Assembly: GCA_023248995.1 (NCBI GenBank)
Contig: JAHFDN010000001.1
Span: 237,597-301,596 of the forward strand
Reading direction: 5' to 3'
DNA: 64,000 bases
Source of the DNA: Candidatus Rokuibacteriota bacterium
GTDB taxonomy: Bacteria; Methylomirabilota; Methylomirabilia; Rokubacteriales; CSP1-6
In this document: piece by piece, positions 34,955 to 43,335 of the stretch
Numbering within the stretch: position 1 is the stretch's first letter
Layout: each line of letters starts with the position of its first letter
Notes under the pieces: model-generated
What the model was told of the DNA's origin: nothing
Seen by the model: only the letters and a program-made list of their open reading frames with translations
Databases searched by the model: none
Translations under genes and position numbers: made by a program

Positions 34955-35848
34955 CTACGGAGACTCGGCCAGGAGGAAGGCGACAAAAGCCTCCGCCAGG
35001 GGAGAACGCGTGCGTGTGGTGTTGAGGACCAGGTAGAAGGCCCGGCGGAAGCGAAGGTCCTTGACCTTCACGCAGGAGAGAATCCCGTGCTCGCACTCCT
35101 CCGCCACGGCCCGCTTGGAGATCAGCGAAATCCCGACCCCGGCCTTCACCCCCTGCTTGATCGCCTGGGTGGATCCCATTTCCCCGACCACGCGAAAGGC
35201 CCCCAGATCGAGCCCCACCTCGGCGAGAGCCCGCTCCAGCGCGTGGCGAGAGCCCGACCCGCGCTCTCGCACGATGAGCGGCTCCTGCCGGACCTCCTCC
35301 AGCGAGGCGGTTTTCTTCCCCCGCCAAGGGTGACCGGCGGGGACCACGACCACGAGCTCGTCCGGCATCAGCTCCCGGTATTCGAGCACCCGATGGGCGA
35401 TCTGCGCGCCGACGACGCCGGCTTCCACCCGCCCCTCCAGGACCCAGTCCAGCACCCGCTGGGTGTCCCCGATGAGGAGCGAGATGGCGACGTCCGGATA
35501 CTTCTCCTTGAAGCGCCCGATGAGCGCCGGCAGCACGTACTCGCCCGGGATCGTGCTGCCGCCGACGACCAGTTCCCCGCTCATCCTCCCCTGGAACTGG
35601 TCGAGGGCCTGCCGCGCCCCTCGATGGAGCTCGAGGATCCGCTGCGCGTAGCCGAGCAGCAGCTGTCCCGCCTTGGTCGGGGCCGCGCCGCGGCCGAGGC
35701 GGTCGAGCAGGCGCACCCCGAGCTCCTCCTCCAGGGTCCGGATGTGCTCGGACACCGTCGGCTGGGTGAGAAACAGCGCCTCGGCGGCCCTGGAGAAGGA
35801 ACCGAGGGCCGCCACCTTCACGAAGATCTCGAGCTGCCTGATGTCCAC
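34955..35848 (-). CDS. LysR-family regulator, selenium-metabolism-associated type
   Basis: The 297-residue LysR protein has the winged helix DIRQLEIFVKVAALGSFSRAAEALFLTQPTVSEHIRTLEEELGVRLLDRLGR and a CysB-type effector domain starting ELVVGGSTIPGEYVLPALIGRFKEKYPDVAISL. From memory, this GASTIPGEY-type segment is seen in LysR proteins that NCBI names selenium metabolism-associated, often next to selD or Sec genes. Here selD follows on the same strand, which supports that role. The effector is unknown; a selenium species is a reasonable guess. Start at the ATG giving MDIRQ. Confidence 0.85.
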   Translation of the reverse strand: MDIRQLEIFVKVAALGSFSRAAEALFLTQPTVSEHIRTLEEELGVRLLDRLGRGAAPTKAGQLLLGYAQRILELHRGARQALDQFQGRMSGELVVGGSTIPGEYVLPALIGRFKEKYPDVAISLLIGDTQRVLDWVLEGRVEAGVVGAQIAHRVLEYRELMPDELVVVVPAGHPWRGKKTASLEEVRQEPLIVRERGSGSRHALERALAEVGLDLGAFRVVGEMGSTQAIKQGVKAGVGISLISKRAVAEECEHGILSCVKVKDLRFRRAFYLVLNTTRTRSPLAEAFVAFLLAESP

Positions 35849-35957
35849 GGGGAACCGCTCAGGTCACGCGCATCGTGACCGAGTGCCAGCCGGACGAGCC
35901 GTCGGGAAGAGGCGGTAGTCGTAGCCGGCCAGCTCCACGGAGGTCACCCACTACCCC

Positions 35958-37595
35958 CTACCCCCTGAGGGTCTCGGCCTGCGCGAGGAGCTCCTGATAG
36001 GAGACACTCCTGGCCCGCTCGATGAGCTGGCGCGCAAGGACGACGGCTTCGTCAATGCCCTGGTCGTCCTTGCCGATGAGCCGCCGGCAATGACTGCCGA
36101 CCTTGAGCGTGAGGGCGTATCGGCCCTCCGGGTAGCCCTGGTCGAACGCGATCAGCGGCGCGAGGATCTCCGCCACGTACCGGTCAACCGCGCGGACCGT
36201 CTTCCGCCGCGTGTCCCCGTACCCCTTCACCATCTGCCCGGTCCGGGCCATCAGGCACGCCACCCGGTAATCCACCGCCGCGGCGTCCTTCACGCGGAGG
36301 ACGTACTGGCGCATGAGCGCGCGCTCCTTGCGATAGCGCCACGAGGAGCGACGAAACGGTTTGAGCAGGAGGAGCATCCGAAGGCGGAGCATCCCCCTGA
36401 GGCTCGTGGTCCTGGGATGCTGGGGAAAGTGGCGGCGCTCGAGGAACCGCCTCACCGGTCCGAGAGCCAGCAGGGGGTCCACCAGCCAGGTCGGGAGGAT
36501 CGCGTAGATCTCTTCGGCGTCCGGTTTCAAGAACTCGCGCACCTCGTAGACCTGATCCGATCGCACCCCCAGTCGCGAGCGAATCGAATCGAACCGTTCG
36601 GACCGCGTTTTCAGTTGGGCCACGCGTATGCCGTCCTCGTAGGCCATCCATGTGCCGAGCCCCTTGGCGAAGATCTCCGTGAGCTGGGGAGGACCTTCGG
36701 GTCTCAGGGACCGGTCGAGGTCATGGACCTCCTGGACTGTCTCGAGGAACTCGCGCCCGTGGGTCATGTCCTGGTAGTCGAGAAGCCGCCAGAGTGCCTC
36801 GCCCAAGAGCCTCGCCAGGGACTGACCATACCGGCCCGGGAGCGGCGTGACCAGCTCGCGGAACCCGGGCCGGAGACCGCCGGCGAGCTTCCCGGCGCGA
36901 GCGACCACGAAGTCCTCCCACGGCTCGACCGGGGAGGACTCCACCGACCGATGCCCGCCGCTTTCCACGAAGCGCCGGCCGAGCTCGAAGGCTCTCTGGT
37001 TCATTTCCGCCGCGATGCCCACGCGGACGATCGCCTTTTCGTACGCCACCTCCGAGATGGGAAGCGCGTTGGAGGCGCAGACGGCACCGAGTAAAACGGC
37101 GTTGACCGCCAACTCGTCGAGGCCATTCTTCTGCGCCAGTTCGACGGCGTTGAAGCCCACGAACTCCCCGGACAGAGCCCGAGCGGCAGCGACGAGCGTC
37201 TCCGGGGGGACCGGCCCATCCCACGCGGGGGTCTTCTCCCCGACGGTGTACACCCGGTGGGTGGAGGCCACGATCTTGCTGTGTGGAGAGCTGTAGCCCT
37301 CCTGGAGCAGGCGCGCCAGCTCCAGGAACTCCTGGGCGATGATCAAGTCCACCTCGCCCGGGACGGGATGCTGCGAGAACACCATCTTGGAGAGCCGCTC
37401 ACGATCGGTTCCCGCGGCCACTTCGAGGTAGAAGCTCGTGGCGCCGCCGCGCTGGGAGAGACCGGGCAAACTCACCGCCTGGGCGCGGTGCCCGTCGAAG
37501 GTGGCGGCTTGGAAGATCCATTCGGCCAGCAGGTTGCCGCCCTGGCCGCCCACGGCCGAAAGAAAGATTGACCTGAGCTGGAGGTCGTCGGCCAT
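35958..37595 (-). CDS. iorB: indolepyruvate ferredoxin oxidoreductase subunit beta, long form
   Basis: The 545-residue protein begins with the gamma-type 2-oxoacid ferredoxin oxidoreductase domain FLSAVGGQGGNLLAEWIFQAA and LPGLSQRGGATSFYLEVA. Residues 210-545 are an additional helical domain (DUF6537-like) that short IorB proteins of about 200 residues lack. It forms a complex with IorA that oxidatively decarboxylates arylpyruvates from aromatic amino acids to acyl-CoA, reducing ferredoxin. It follows iorA by 22 bases on the same strand. The extra domain may add a subunit contact or regulatory function. Full length with no frameshift. Confidence 0.9.
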   Translation of the reverse strand: MADDLQLRSIFLSAVGGQGGNLLAEWIFQAATFDGHRAQAVSLPGLSQRGGATSFYLEVAAGTDRERLSKMVFSQHPVPGEVDLIIAQEFLELARLLQEGYSSPHSKIVASTHRVYTVGEKTPAWDGPVPPETLVAAARALSGEFVGFNAVELAQKNGLDELAVNAVLLGAVCASNALPISEVAYEKAIVRVGIAAEMNQRAFELGRRFVESGGHRSVESSPVEPWEDFVVARAGKLAGGLRPGFRELVTPLPGRYGQSLARLLGEALWRLLDYQDMTHGREFLETVQEVHDLDRSLRPEGPPQLTEIFAKGLGTWMAYEDGIRVAQLKTRSERFDSIRSRLGVRSDQVYEVREFLKPDAEEIYAILPTWLVDPLLALGPVRRFLERRHFPQHPRTTSLRGMLRLRMLLLLKPFRRSSWRYRKERALMRQYVLRVKDAAAVDYRVACLMARTGQMVKGYGDTRRKTVRAVDRYVAEILAPLIAFDQGYPEGRYALTLKVGSHCRRLIGKDDQGIDEAVVLARQLIERARSVSYQELLAQAETLRG

Positions 37596-37617
37596 CGAGA
37601 TCCTTCCCGTCGGCCGG

Positions 37618-39759
37618 TTAGACCCGGACTCCGAGCACCCCCCCGATGAGGGCGCGGCTCATCTTGAAGCGGGCGCGCTGCCAGGCGGTCGGGTTCGAGA
37701 CGACCCTCGCCTCGTAGAACGACGGGCAGAGCACGGCGGCGTGCGCCACCTCGCCGCAGAGACCGCATCCGACGCAGGAGTTGACGATCGTGGCGATGGG
37801 ATCGTCCCGCAGGGGGTTCGGCCCCGGCTTGACCGTGAGGGACGGACAGCCGTTGTACCGCATGCACGAATGGTCGCCGGTGCACACCTCGTCGTCCACT
37901 CCGAGTTTGACGTCCTCGACGGTGGCGCCGGCGGCCAGGGCGGCCTTCTTCTCGGGCCGGAGTGTCCGTTGCTTCTCGAGCATGCACTCAGCGCGGGACA
38001 CGATCACGCGGAGCCCCTTGCCTTTGGCCCCCATCGCCTCCCGAAACGCCTTCATCGAGTCCTTGAGATTGTAGGGGTTCGTTTGCCGGATCCACTTGAC
38101 CCCCATCCCCTTGAGGACGCCCAGAATAGACATGTCGGCGTTGGGCTCGCCCCGGATGTTGTGGCCGGTCGCGGGGTTCTCCTGCTGCCCGGTCATGGAG
38201 GTCCAGAAGTTCTGAAAGATCACCAGCACGCTCTCCTGCTTGTTGTAGACGGCGTTGGCGATCGAGGTCGTGAGGCCGGAGTGCCAGAAGGTGCCGTCCC
38301 CCATGAACGATACGACGGGTTTCTCGGAGAGCTTGGAAAGCGCCCCGGCGGCGGCCAGCCCCGTCCCCATGCCCGTGTAGGAGGCGGTGATGGAGTCGAA
38401 GGGCGGCATGGTGCCCATGGCGTAGCAGCCCGTGTCCTGGGCGTAGTGGGGCCGGTCGTACGCCTTCTCCATGATTTTGAGCGCGGAAAACACCGGGCGC
38501 TCGGGGCATCCCGTGCAGAAGATCGGGTTCCGCACGCTCACGGGAAGCGCGAACGCCCGCCGAGCCTGGTCGAGATGACGGGCCAGCCCCTCGACACGCC
38601 CCTCGATGCGGGACTTCTGCCCGTTCGTGGCATACACCGTGCGGGTCAGAAACTCGCCGATGCCCCGGATCAGCACCGACGGCGTGTACTCGCCGGGCAT
38701 CGGCAGCAGGTCCTTGCCGTAGAGCCTGACGGACAGCCTGTGCTCCTGAGCGATGGCCCGGATCTCCTGCTCGAGGAGGTTGGGCATCCCCTCCTCGACG
38801 ATCAGCACGTCCCGCTTGTCCCGGAGGAAGTCCACGACTTCCCGGGGGACCAGGGGGTAGATGACGTTCAGGCAGAGGATGTCGATCCAGGTCCTGCCCG
38901 ACAGGTCCGCCTCCCCCAACGAGTGCAGGGCCCGAGCCACGGTGTTATAGAGCATGCCGTGCGCGATGATCCCGATGCCGCGCCCGTCTCCCGGCATCCA
39001 CTCGTTCAGGCTCTTCTTCACGATGTAGTCCCGGGCGGCCGGGATCCGCTCCGTGAACTTCTCCCGCTCGTGATCGAACACATACGGCGGCAGCGTCGTC
39101 CGATCCAGCTGGACCTCCGGCTTTGTGATCCGGTTCTTCATGCTGATCGGCGGCTCCTGGTTGTCGTCGCACGTGACCGAGCCCTTGAGGTTACCCGTGC
39201 GGGTCCGGAAGAGGTAGAAGACCGGCATGTGAGAGACCTCGGAGAGGCGAAAACCCTCCCGGACCATCCGGACCATCGTCTCCGGGTCCCCCTTCGGATC
39301 CACCACCGCGCAGGCCGACTTCTGCGCGTAGGGCAGCGTCTTCTCCGCCACGGTGGTGGAGTTGCACCCGTAATCCTCCCCCACGAGGATGAGCGCGCCC
39401 CCGTAGACCCCCGCCGCGGACACGTGGGCCAGGGCGTCCGCGGCCACGTTGGAGCCGACCACTTTCCAGTTCACGGCTCCGCGCACCGGATAGTGAACGG
39501 AAAGCGAAAGGAGAGCAGCGGCGGCGGCCTCGTTGCCCGACCCCTCGAAGTACACCCCCATCGGCTCGAGCACGTCATGGTAGGCGTCGGCGATGGCGTC
39601 GTAGAGGCTCGAGGTCGGAGCGCCCGGGTAGCCGCCAAGGTAGGCGACCCCGCTTTCGAGCAGCGCCTTCAGGACGATGAGCGAGCCGTCCCCGTGCAGC
39701 TCGTTCCCCTTCCCGAGGTGCAGCTGGGCCAAGTCCTCCTTGGAGTAGTTCCGGCCCAT
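37618..39759 (-). CDS. iorA: indolepyruvate ferredoxin oxidoreductase subunit alpha
   Basis: The 713-residue subunit has the pyrimidine-binding region of ThDP enzymes at the start (GVAYLGGYPGAPTSSLYDAI), the diphosphate-binding motif in PVVSFMGDGTFWHSGL, the CTGCPERPVFSAL segment, and C-terminal [4Fe-4S] cysteines in CTGDHSCMRYNGCPSL and SCVGCGLCGEVAHAAVLCPSF. The second set has the C-x2-C-x2-C-x8-C spacing expected, up to small differences. With IorB it catalyses CoA-dependent oxidation of indolepyruvate or related arylpyruvates. Only 22 bases separate it from iorB. A rho-independent terminator lies just upstream (39797-39820), so it starts its own transcript. Confidence 0.92.
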   Translation of the reverse strand: MGRNYSKEDLAQLHLGKGNELHGDGSLIVLKALLESGVAYLGGYPGAPTSSLYDAIADAYHDVLEPMGVYFEGSGNEAAAAALLSLSVHYPVRGAVNWKVVGSNVAADALAHVSAAGVYGGALILVGEDYGCNSTTVAEKTLPYAQKSACAVVDPKGDPETMVRMVREGFRLSEVSHMPVFYLFRTRTGNLKGSVTCDDNQEPPISMKNRITKPEVQLDRTTLPPYVFDHEREKFTERIPAARDYIVKKSLNEWMPGDGRGIGIIAHGMLYNTVARALHSLGEADLSGRTWIDILCLNVIYPLVPREVVDFLRDKRDVLIVEEGMPNLLEQEIRAIAQEHRLSVRLYGKDLLPMPGEYTPSVLIRGIGEFLTRTVYATNGQKSRIEGRVEGLARHLDQARRAFALPVSVRNPIFCTGCPERPVFSALKIMEKAYDRPHYAQDTGCYAMGTMPPFDSITASYTGMGTGLAAAGALSKLSEKPVVSFMGDGTFWHSGLTTSIANAVYNKQESVLVIFQNFWTSMTGQQENPATGHNIRGEPNADMSILGVLKGMGVKWIRQTNPYNLKDSMKAFREAMGAKGKGLRVIVSRAECMLEKQRTLRPEKKAALAAGATVEDVKLGVDDEVCTGDHSCMRYNGCPSLTVKPGPNPLRDDPIATIVNSCVGCGLCGEVAHAAVLCPSFYEARVVSNPTAWQRARFKMSRALIGGVLGVRV

Positions 39760-39796
39760 GCGTCGGCCTCCCTATGCCGCGGGATCCCCGAAAGAA

Positions 39797-39820
39797 AAAA
39801 GGGGCCACTTCGCCCCTTTT
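39797..39820 (-). terminator. rho-independent terminator after the fmdB-like gene
   Basis: AAAAGGGGC (39797-39805) and GCCCCTTTT (39812-39820) form a perfect 9-base-pair stem with a 6-base loop. On the minus strand the stem is followed by a run of T residues. It lies 28 bases after the stop of the FmdB-like gene and separates the dcd-pup-fmdB unit from iorAB. Confidence 0.88.
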
Positions 39821-39848
39821 GCCCTATCGGCGTGCAGGCGAAGCCCTG

Positions 39849-40058
39849 TCAGTGACATCGACACCCCCCGGCGCTGCAGCACGACCCGCCGCTCCGCTCG
39901 GGCGCGAAAGAGGCCGAGGTGCCCCTGACGCCGAACAGCGAGGGGGTCCGATGCACTTCGGGATTCTGACAGGACGGGCAGGCCACCTGACGCTGCCCGT
40001 ACACCAGCTTCTGGAACTCGTGCCCACAGGCCGGGCAGCGATACTCGTAGATGGGCAC
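39849..40058 (-). CDS. FmdB-family zinc-ribbon protein
   Basis: The 69-residue protein has the FmdB regulatory domain signature MPIYEYRCPACGHEFQKLV followed by ACPSCQNPEVHR, two CxxC pairs that bind one zinc. The C-terminal tail is cysteine- and glycine-rich (SGGSCCSAGGCRCH), with further possible metal ligands. Such proteins are small, widespread and of uncertain function. It begins 4 bases after the pup stop and is therefore probably co-transcribed with pup. A strong terminator follows at 39797-39820. Confidence 0.88.
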   Translation of the reverse strand: MPIYEYRCPACGHEFQKLVYGQRQVACPSCQNPEVHRTPSLFGVRGTSASFAPERSGGSCCSAGGCRCH

Positions 40059-40062
40059 GGGT

Positions 40063-40260
40063 CTACTGCCCGCCCCGCTGGACGTAACTCTTCACGAACT
40101 CTTCAGCGTTCTCCTCAAGGATGTCGTCAATCTCGTCAAGGAGCTTGTCCAGGTCCTCCTTGATCTTCTTCCCCTTCTTGGCCACCTCCGGATTCGCACC
40201 GCCGCCCTCGCCCTCGGAAGGACCTTTGGGCCGTTCAACCTTCCGTTTCTGCTCCGCCAT
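40063..40260 (-). CDS. pup: prokaryotic ubiquitin-like protein Pup
   Basis: The 65-residue protein starts at an ATG giving MAEQKRKVERPKG, is highly charged and disordered in the first half, and ends with EDLDKLLDEIDDILEENAEE followed by FVKSYVQRGGQ. The C-terminal G-G-Q is the hallmark of Pup, whose glutamine is deamidated by Dop before ligation by PafA to lysines of target proteins. The helical part E-I-D-D-I-L-E-E-N-A-E-E-F-V closely resembles actinobacterial Pup and not UBact, which ends in a different pattern. No prcAB, mpa/arc, dop or pafA gene lies within the window, so the rest of the system is elsewhere. It shares a minus-strand run with dcd (40 bases upstream) and fmdB. Confidence 0.92.
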   Translation of the reverse strand: MAEQKRKVERPKGPSEGEGGGANPEVAKKGKKIKEDLDKLLDEIDDILEENAEEFVKSYVQRGGQ

Positions 40261-40300
40261 GGACTGCTTGCCTCCTGGCCCCCGGAGGGGCGCTCCAGGG

Positions 40301-40852
40301 CTAGACCGTGGGCAGCACGATCCCCTGCTGGGCCTGGTACTTCCCCTGACGGTCCGCGTACGAGACCGCGCAGGTTTCGTCGGACTCGAAGAAGAGCACC
40401 TGGGCAATGCCTTCCCGGGCGTAGATCTTCGCGGGAAGCGGCGTCGTGTTCGAAATCTCCAGCGTCACGAACCCTTCCCACTCGGGCTCGAAGGGCGTCA
40501 CGTTGGTGATGATCCCGCAGCGCGCGTACGTGGACTTCCCGAGGCAGATGGTCATGACGTTGCGCGGAATCTTGAAGTATTCCACCGATCGCCCGAGGGC
40601 AAACGAGTTCGGCGGAATGACGCACACGTCACCCTTGAAGTCCACGAAAGAGCGCGGATCGAACTCCTTCGGATCCACGATCGTGGTGTTGATGTTCGTG
40701 AAGATCTTGAATTCATCGGAGATCCGTATGTCGTACCCGTACGAGGACAGCCCATAGGAGATCACACCCTTCCGGACCTGGCGTTCCTCGAACGGTGCGA
40801 TCATCGCCTTGTCGAGGGCCATCCGTTTGATCCACCGGTCGCTTTTGATCAC
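40301..40852 (-). CDS. dcd: dCTP deaminase
   Basis: The 183-residue enzyme converts dCTP to dUTP, or to dUMP in bifunctional members. It keeps the conserved [16 protein letters not shown] start, [21 protein letters not shown], the [10 protein letters not shown] motif that contacts the nucleotide, and the catalytic glutamate in [19 protein letters not shown]. The tail [18 protein letters not shown] closes the active site. Length is normal for Dcd. It is the first gene of the dcd-pup-fmdB run. Confidence 0.95.
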   Translation of the reverse strand: MIKSDRWIKRMALDKAMIAPFEERQVRKGVISYGLSSYGYDIRISDEFKIFTNINTTIVDPKEFDPRSFVDFKGDVCVIPPNSFALGRSVEYFKIPRNVMTICLGKSTYARCGIITNVTPFEPEWEGFVTLEISNTTPLPAKIYAREGIAQVLFFESDETCAVSYADRQGKYQAQQGIVLPTV

Positions 40853-41025
40853 GAACCACCGCGTTTCTGATTCATCTTAACCTGGCCCAATGGTAACGCT
40901 CCGCCTCCGCACGAGTCAAGTCAGACGCGCCCCCGTGACGACCGCGGTGGGCTCGAGCGGCCCGATCGGAGCCTAGAGACGCCGGCCGGAAGATCCGCCA
41001 GCGAGAAAGCCGGGCGCTGCCGAAG

Positions 41026-41355
41026 CTACGGCTCCAGAACCGCCGGGCTGCGCTGGCCGGCTGCGCCACGGCGCTTGGCATAGCAGTCGCGGCAGTAGAC
41101 GGGCTTGCCGGGAGTGGGTTTGAACGGGACCTGGGTGTCCTTGCCGCAAGCCGAACACACCGCCGGGAAGAGTTGGCGCTCCCCCGAGAAGCCACCATCC
41201 CCCTGCCCGCCCGCCCGCCGCGTCCCGCGGCAGTCCTTGCAGCGCGACGGCTGATGCTGGAACCCCTTTTCCGCGTAAAACGCCTGTTCACCAGCCGAAA
41301 AGAGGAACTCCTTGCCGCACTCCCGACACGTCAACACCTTATCCTGCAAGTCCAT
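41026..41355 (-). CDS. double zinc-ribbon protein
   Basis: The start is placed at MDLQDKVLTCRECGKEF (109 residues). The first ribbon is CRECGKEFLFSAGEQAFY with partner RCKDCRG; the second is CSACGKDTQVPF with YCRDCYAKRRG. Each has two CxxC pairs, typical of the CxxC-CxxC zinc-binding proteins found in Chloroflexi and related lineages, where they are annotated as probable zinc-binding or SSB-associated proteins. No enzymatic function can be read. It stands alone, 170 bases from dcd. Confidence 0.82.
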   Translation of the reverse strand: MDLQDKVLTCRECGKEFLFSAGEQAFYAEKGFQHQPSRCKDCRGTRRAGGQGDGGFSGERQLFPAVCSACGKDTQVPFKPTPGKPVYCRDCYAKRRGAAGQRSPAVLEP

Positions 41356-41670
41356 CTGCATTCTCTCCCTCAACGATCAACGGTTCTTGCCAGGACCCGA
41401 CCGACGACGCGTTTGTGGTCCCACCTCCCTCAAAGGGTTGGCCGTGGACAGGGGACAATTCGGCGTGACTCGATACGGGCAGGGCCGCGAGGGCGCCCGC
41501 GGCAGGACGCGCGAGGGACGACAACGGTCAGGCACGGACTGCCGAGAGGACAAAGGGTATGCTGGACGTCATGAGCGCGAATGCGGAGAGTGAATTCGCC
41601 TCGTCGTGCCAAAAGGAAGGAGTTTTCCCGAACCTTAGCAGAGGCGCGAAGGCCACGTCAAGAGCCTTGT
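41356..41670. other. 315-base gap without a recognised gene
   Basis: Between the zinc-ribbon gene and thrB I find no open frame with coding character on either strand. It has one GC-rich inverted repeat (GCCGCG at 41484-41489 with CGCGGC at 41498-41503). The promoter of the zinc-ribbon gene should lie within the first 60 bases. Confidence 0.6.
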
Positions 41671-42597
41671 CTAAGCCGCTTCCCAGACGGTCCCGACGGA
41701 ATCCACCGCGAGCACGACGGCGCGGCCGCGGATGCCCGACTCCGCAAGAGCGGACTCCATCGCTCGCGCCACCACGTCCCCACCCGTCGCCACCGCCGCC
41801 AAGAGGGACGGGCCGGCACCGCTCAGTGCAGAGCCTGCCGCGCCTGCGGAGCGGGCGGCGGCCGCGACGCGCTCCATCCACGGGAAAAGACGGCCGCGAT
41901 AAGGTTGGTGCAGCCGGTCCTCCATCGCGACGGCCAGAAGCTCCGGCCGGCCAGCCGGGAGGGCAGCGAGAAGCAGTCCGAGGCGCTGCAGGTTGAAGAC
42001 CGCGTCAGCGCGCGACACCGTCGGGGGCAGAACCGCCCGGGCTTCCGCCGTCGAACCCTCTACCTCCGGGATCAAAACCACCCACTGGATTGCCGGGGGG
42101 ACGGCCAGCGTCGCCGCCACGACCCGCCCCTCGCACCAGCACGCCACCGTGAGCCCACCCAGGAGAGCGGCCGCCACGTTGTCCGGGTGTCCCTCCTTCC
42201 GCGCCGCCAGCCAGAGAACCGCGTCTCGGTCGAGCGGGCTGCCCAGAAGGGCGTTGGCCCCCACGATCCCGCCGAGCCACGCGGCCGCGCTCGAGCCGAG
42301 CCCTCGGCCCGTCGGGATGCGGTTCAGGCACGCGATCGTGACGCCCCGGAACGGACGCCCGGCCTCCTCATAGACCGACCGGGCCCCCCGAACCACCAGA
42401 TTCCCCTCGCCGCGGTCGAGATGGCTCGCCCCCTCCCCCTCGATGGAAACGGACACCCCCGGGGCCTCCTCGAGAGTCACCTCGTTGTGGAGGGCCAGTG
42501 CCAGGCCGAGAGCGTCGAACCCCGGTCCCAGGTTTGCCGAGGTGGCAGGAACGCGGACGCGAATCCGCCTGGCCGCTAGAGGCGCTTGAGCAGCCAC
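41671..42597 (-). CDS. thrB: homoserine kinase
   Basis: The 308-residue GHMP kinase phosphorylates homoserine in threonine synthesis. The N terminus RVRVPATSANLGPGFDALGLAL is the substrate motif of ThrB. The ATP loop is IPTGRGLGSSAAAWLGGIVGANAL (P-x3-G-L-G-S-S-A-A). The third motif is AGAAGSALSGAGPSLLA. Length is as expected. Its first 22 bases overlap the end of ccdA in another frame, so translation may be coupled, but the functional link with cytochrome biogenesis genes is unclear. Confidence 0.94.
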   Translation of the reverse strand: MAAQAPLAARRIRVRVPATSANLGPGFDALGLALALHNEVTLEEAPGVSVSIEGEGASHLDRGEGNLVVRGARSVYEEAGRPFRGVTIACLNRIPTGRGLGSSAAAWLGGIVGANALLGSPLDRDAVLWLAARKEGHPDNVAAALLGGLTVACWCEGRVVAATLAVPPAIQWVVLIPEVEGSTAEARAVLPPTVSRADAVFNLQRLGLLLAALPAGRPELLAVAMEDRLHQPYRGRLFPWMERVAAAARSAGAAGSALSGAGPSLLAAVATGGDVVARAMESALAESGIRGRAVVLAVDSVGTVWEAA

Positions 42598-43319
42598 TCG
42601 GGGGTCAGGCTAATGGCGTACGAGTTGAGGATGACGAAGTAGTTGGTGACGACGAGCAACCCGACGGCGACCAGGAACACGCCCGCCACACGCTCGACCA
42701 CGGGCATCGCCGCCTGGTACCGCTTGAAGAATTTCAGGAACCCGCCCAGCGCCAGGGACGAAAGGAAAAACGGCACTGCCAGCCCCGTCGAGTAGGCCAG
42801 CAGCAGCCCCACGCCCCTCCCCACGGTCTCGCTGGTTCCGGCCAGGGAAAGGATCGAGCCGAGGATGGGGCCCACGCACGGCGTCCACCCGATCGCGAAG
42901 GTCACGCCCACCCCGAAGGTCCCGATGTAGCCCGCCGGCTTGGTCTTGATCTCGAGCTGCCGGGTACGGCCGAAGATGGCCACGGGAAGGAGACCGGCGA
43001 TGTACAGGCCGAAAACGATGATCAGCACGCCGCCGCCGATCCGGATCCACTCCCGGTAGTCCAGGAGGAACTGGCCCGCGGCGCTGAAGGAAGCGCCCAA
43101 CGCGACGAATACGAGCGAAAAGCCGGCGATGAACGTCAGGGAGTGAAGCACGACACGACGCCGCGACCCCTCGCTCGAGCCGGTCGCGAGCTGCTCCACG
43201 GACATCCCGGTGATGAACGAGAGATAGGAAGGGAAGAGGGGAAGCACGCAGGGCGAGAGGAAGGAGAAGAGGCCCGCTCCGAACGCCACGGCCACACCCA
43301 GCGATTCGCCGACGCCCAC
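42576..43319 (-). CDS. ccdA: CcdA-type thiol-disulfide transmembrane transporter
   Basis: The 247-residue membrane protein has six transmembrane segments and the two conserved cysteines of CcdA/DsbD-beta: FLSPCVLPLFPSYLSFITG (TM1) and GWTPCVGPILGSILSL (TM4). It carries electrons from cytoplasmic thioredoxin to extracytoplasmic thiols, in particular for c-type cytochrome maturation. The multiheme cytochrome at 30664 is a likely client. It lies 16 bases downstream of the tlpA-like gene and overlaps thrB by 22 bases. Confidence 0.93.
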   Translation of the reverse strand: MGVGESLGVAVAFGAGLFSFLSPCVLPLFPSYLSFITGMSVEQLATGSSEGSRRRVVLHSLTFIAGFSLVFVALGASFSAAGQFLLDYREWIRIGGGVLIIVFGLYIAGLLPVAIFGRTRQLEIKTKPAGYIGTFGVGVTFAIGWTPCVGPILGSILSLAGTSETVGRGVGLLLAYSTGLAVPFFLSSLALGGFLKFFKRYQAAMPVVERVAGVFLVAVGLLVVTNYFVILNSYAISLTPEWLLKRL

Positions 43320-43335
43320 GGACCCGCGCCTCTTC

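Noticed and set aside
41481..41510. GC-rich hairpin as possible tRNA-Sec or structured RNA
   Set aside because: No TpsiC arm, acceptor stem or long variable arm can be folded; only a simple 6-bp repeat.
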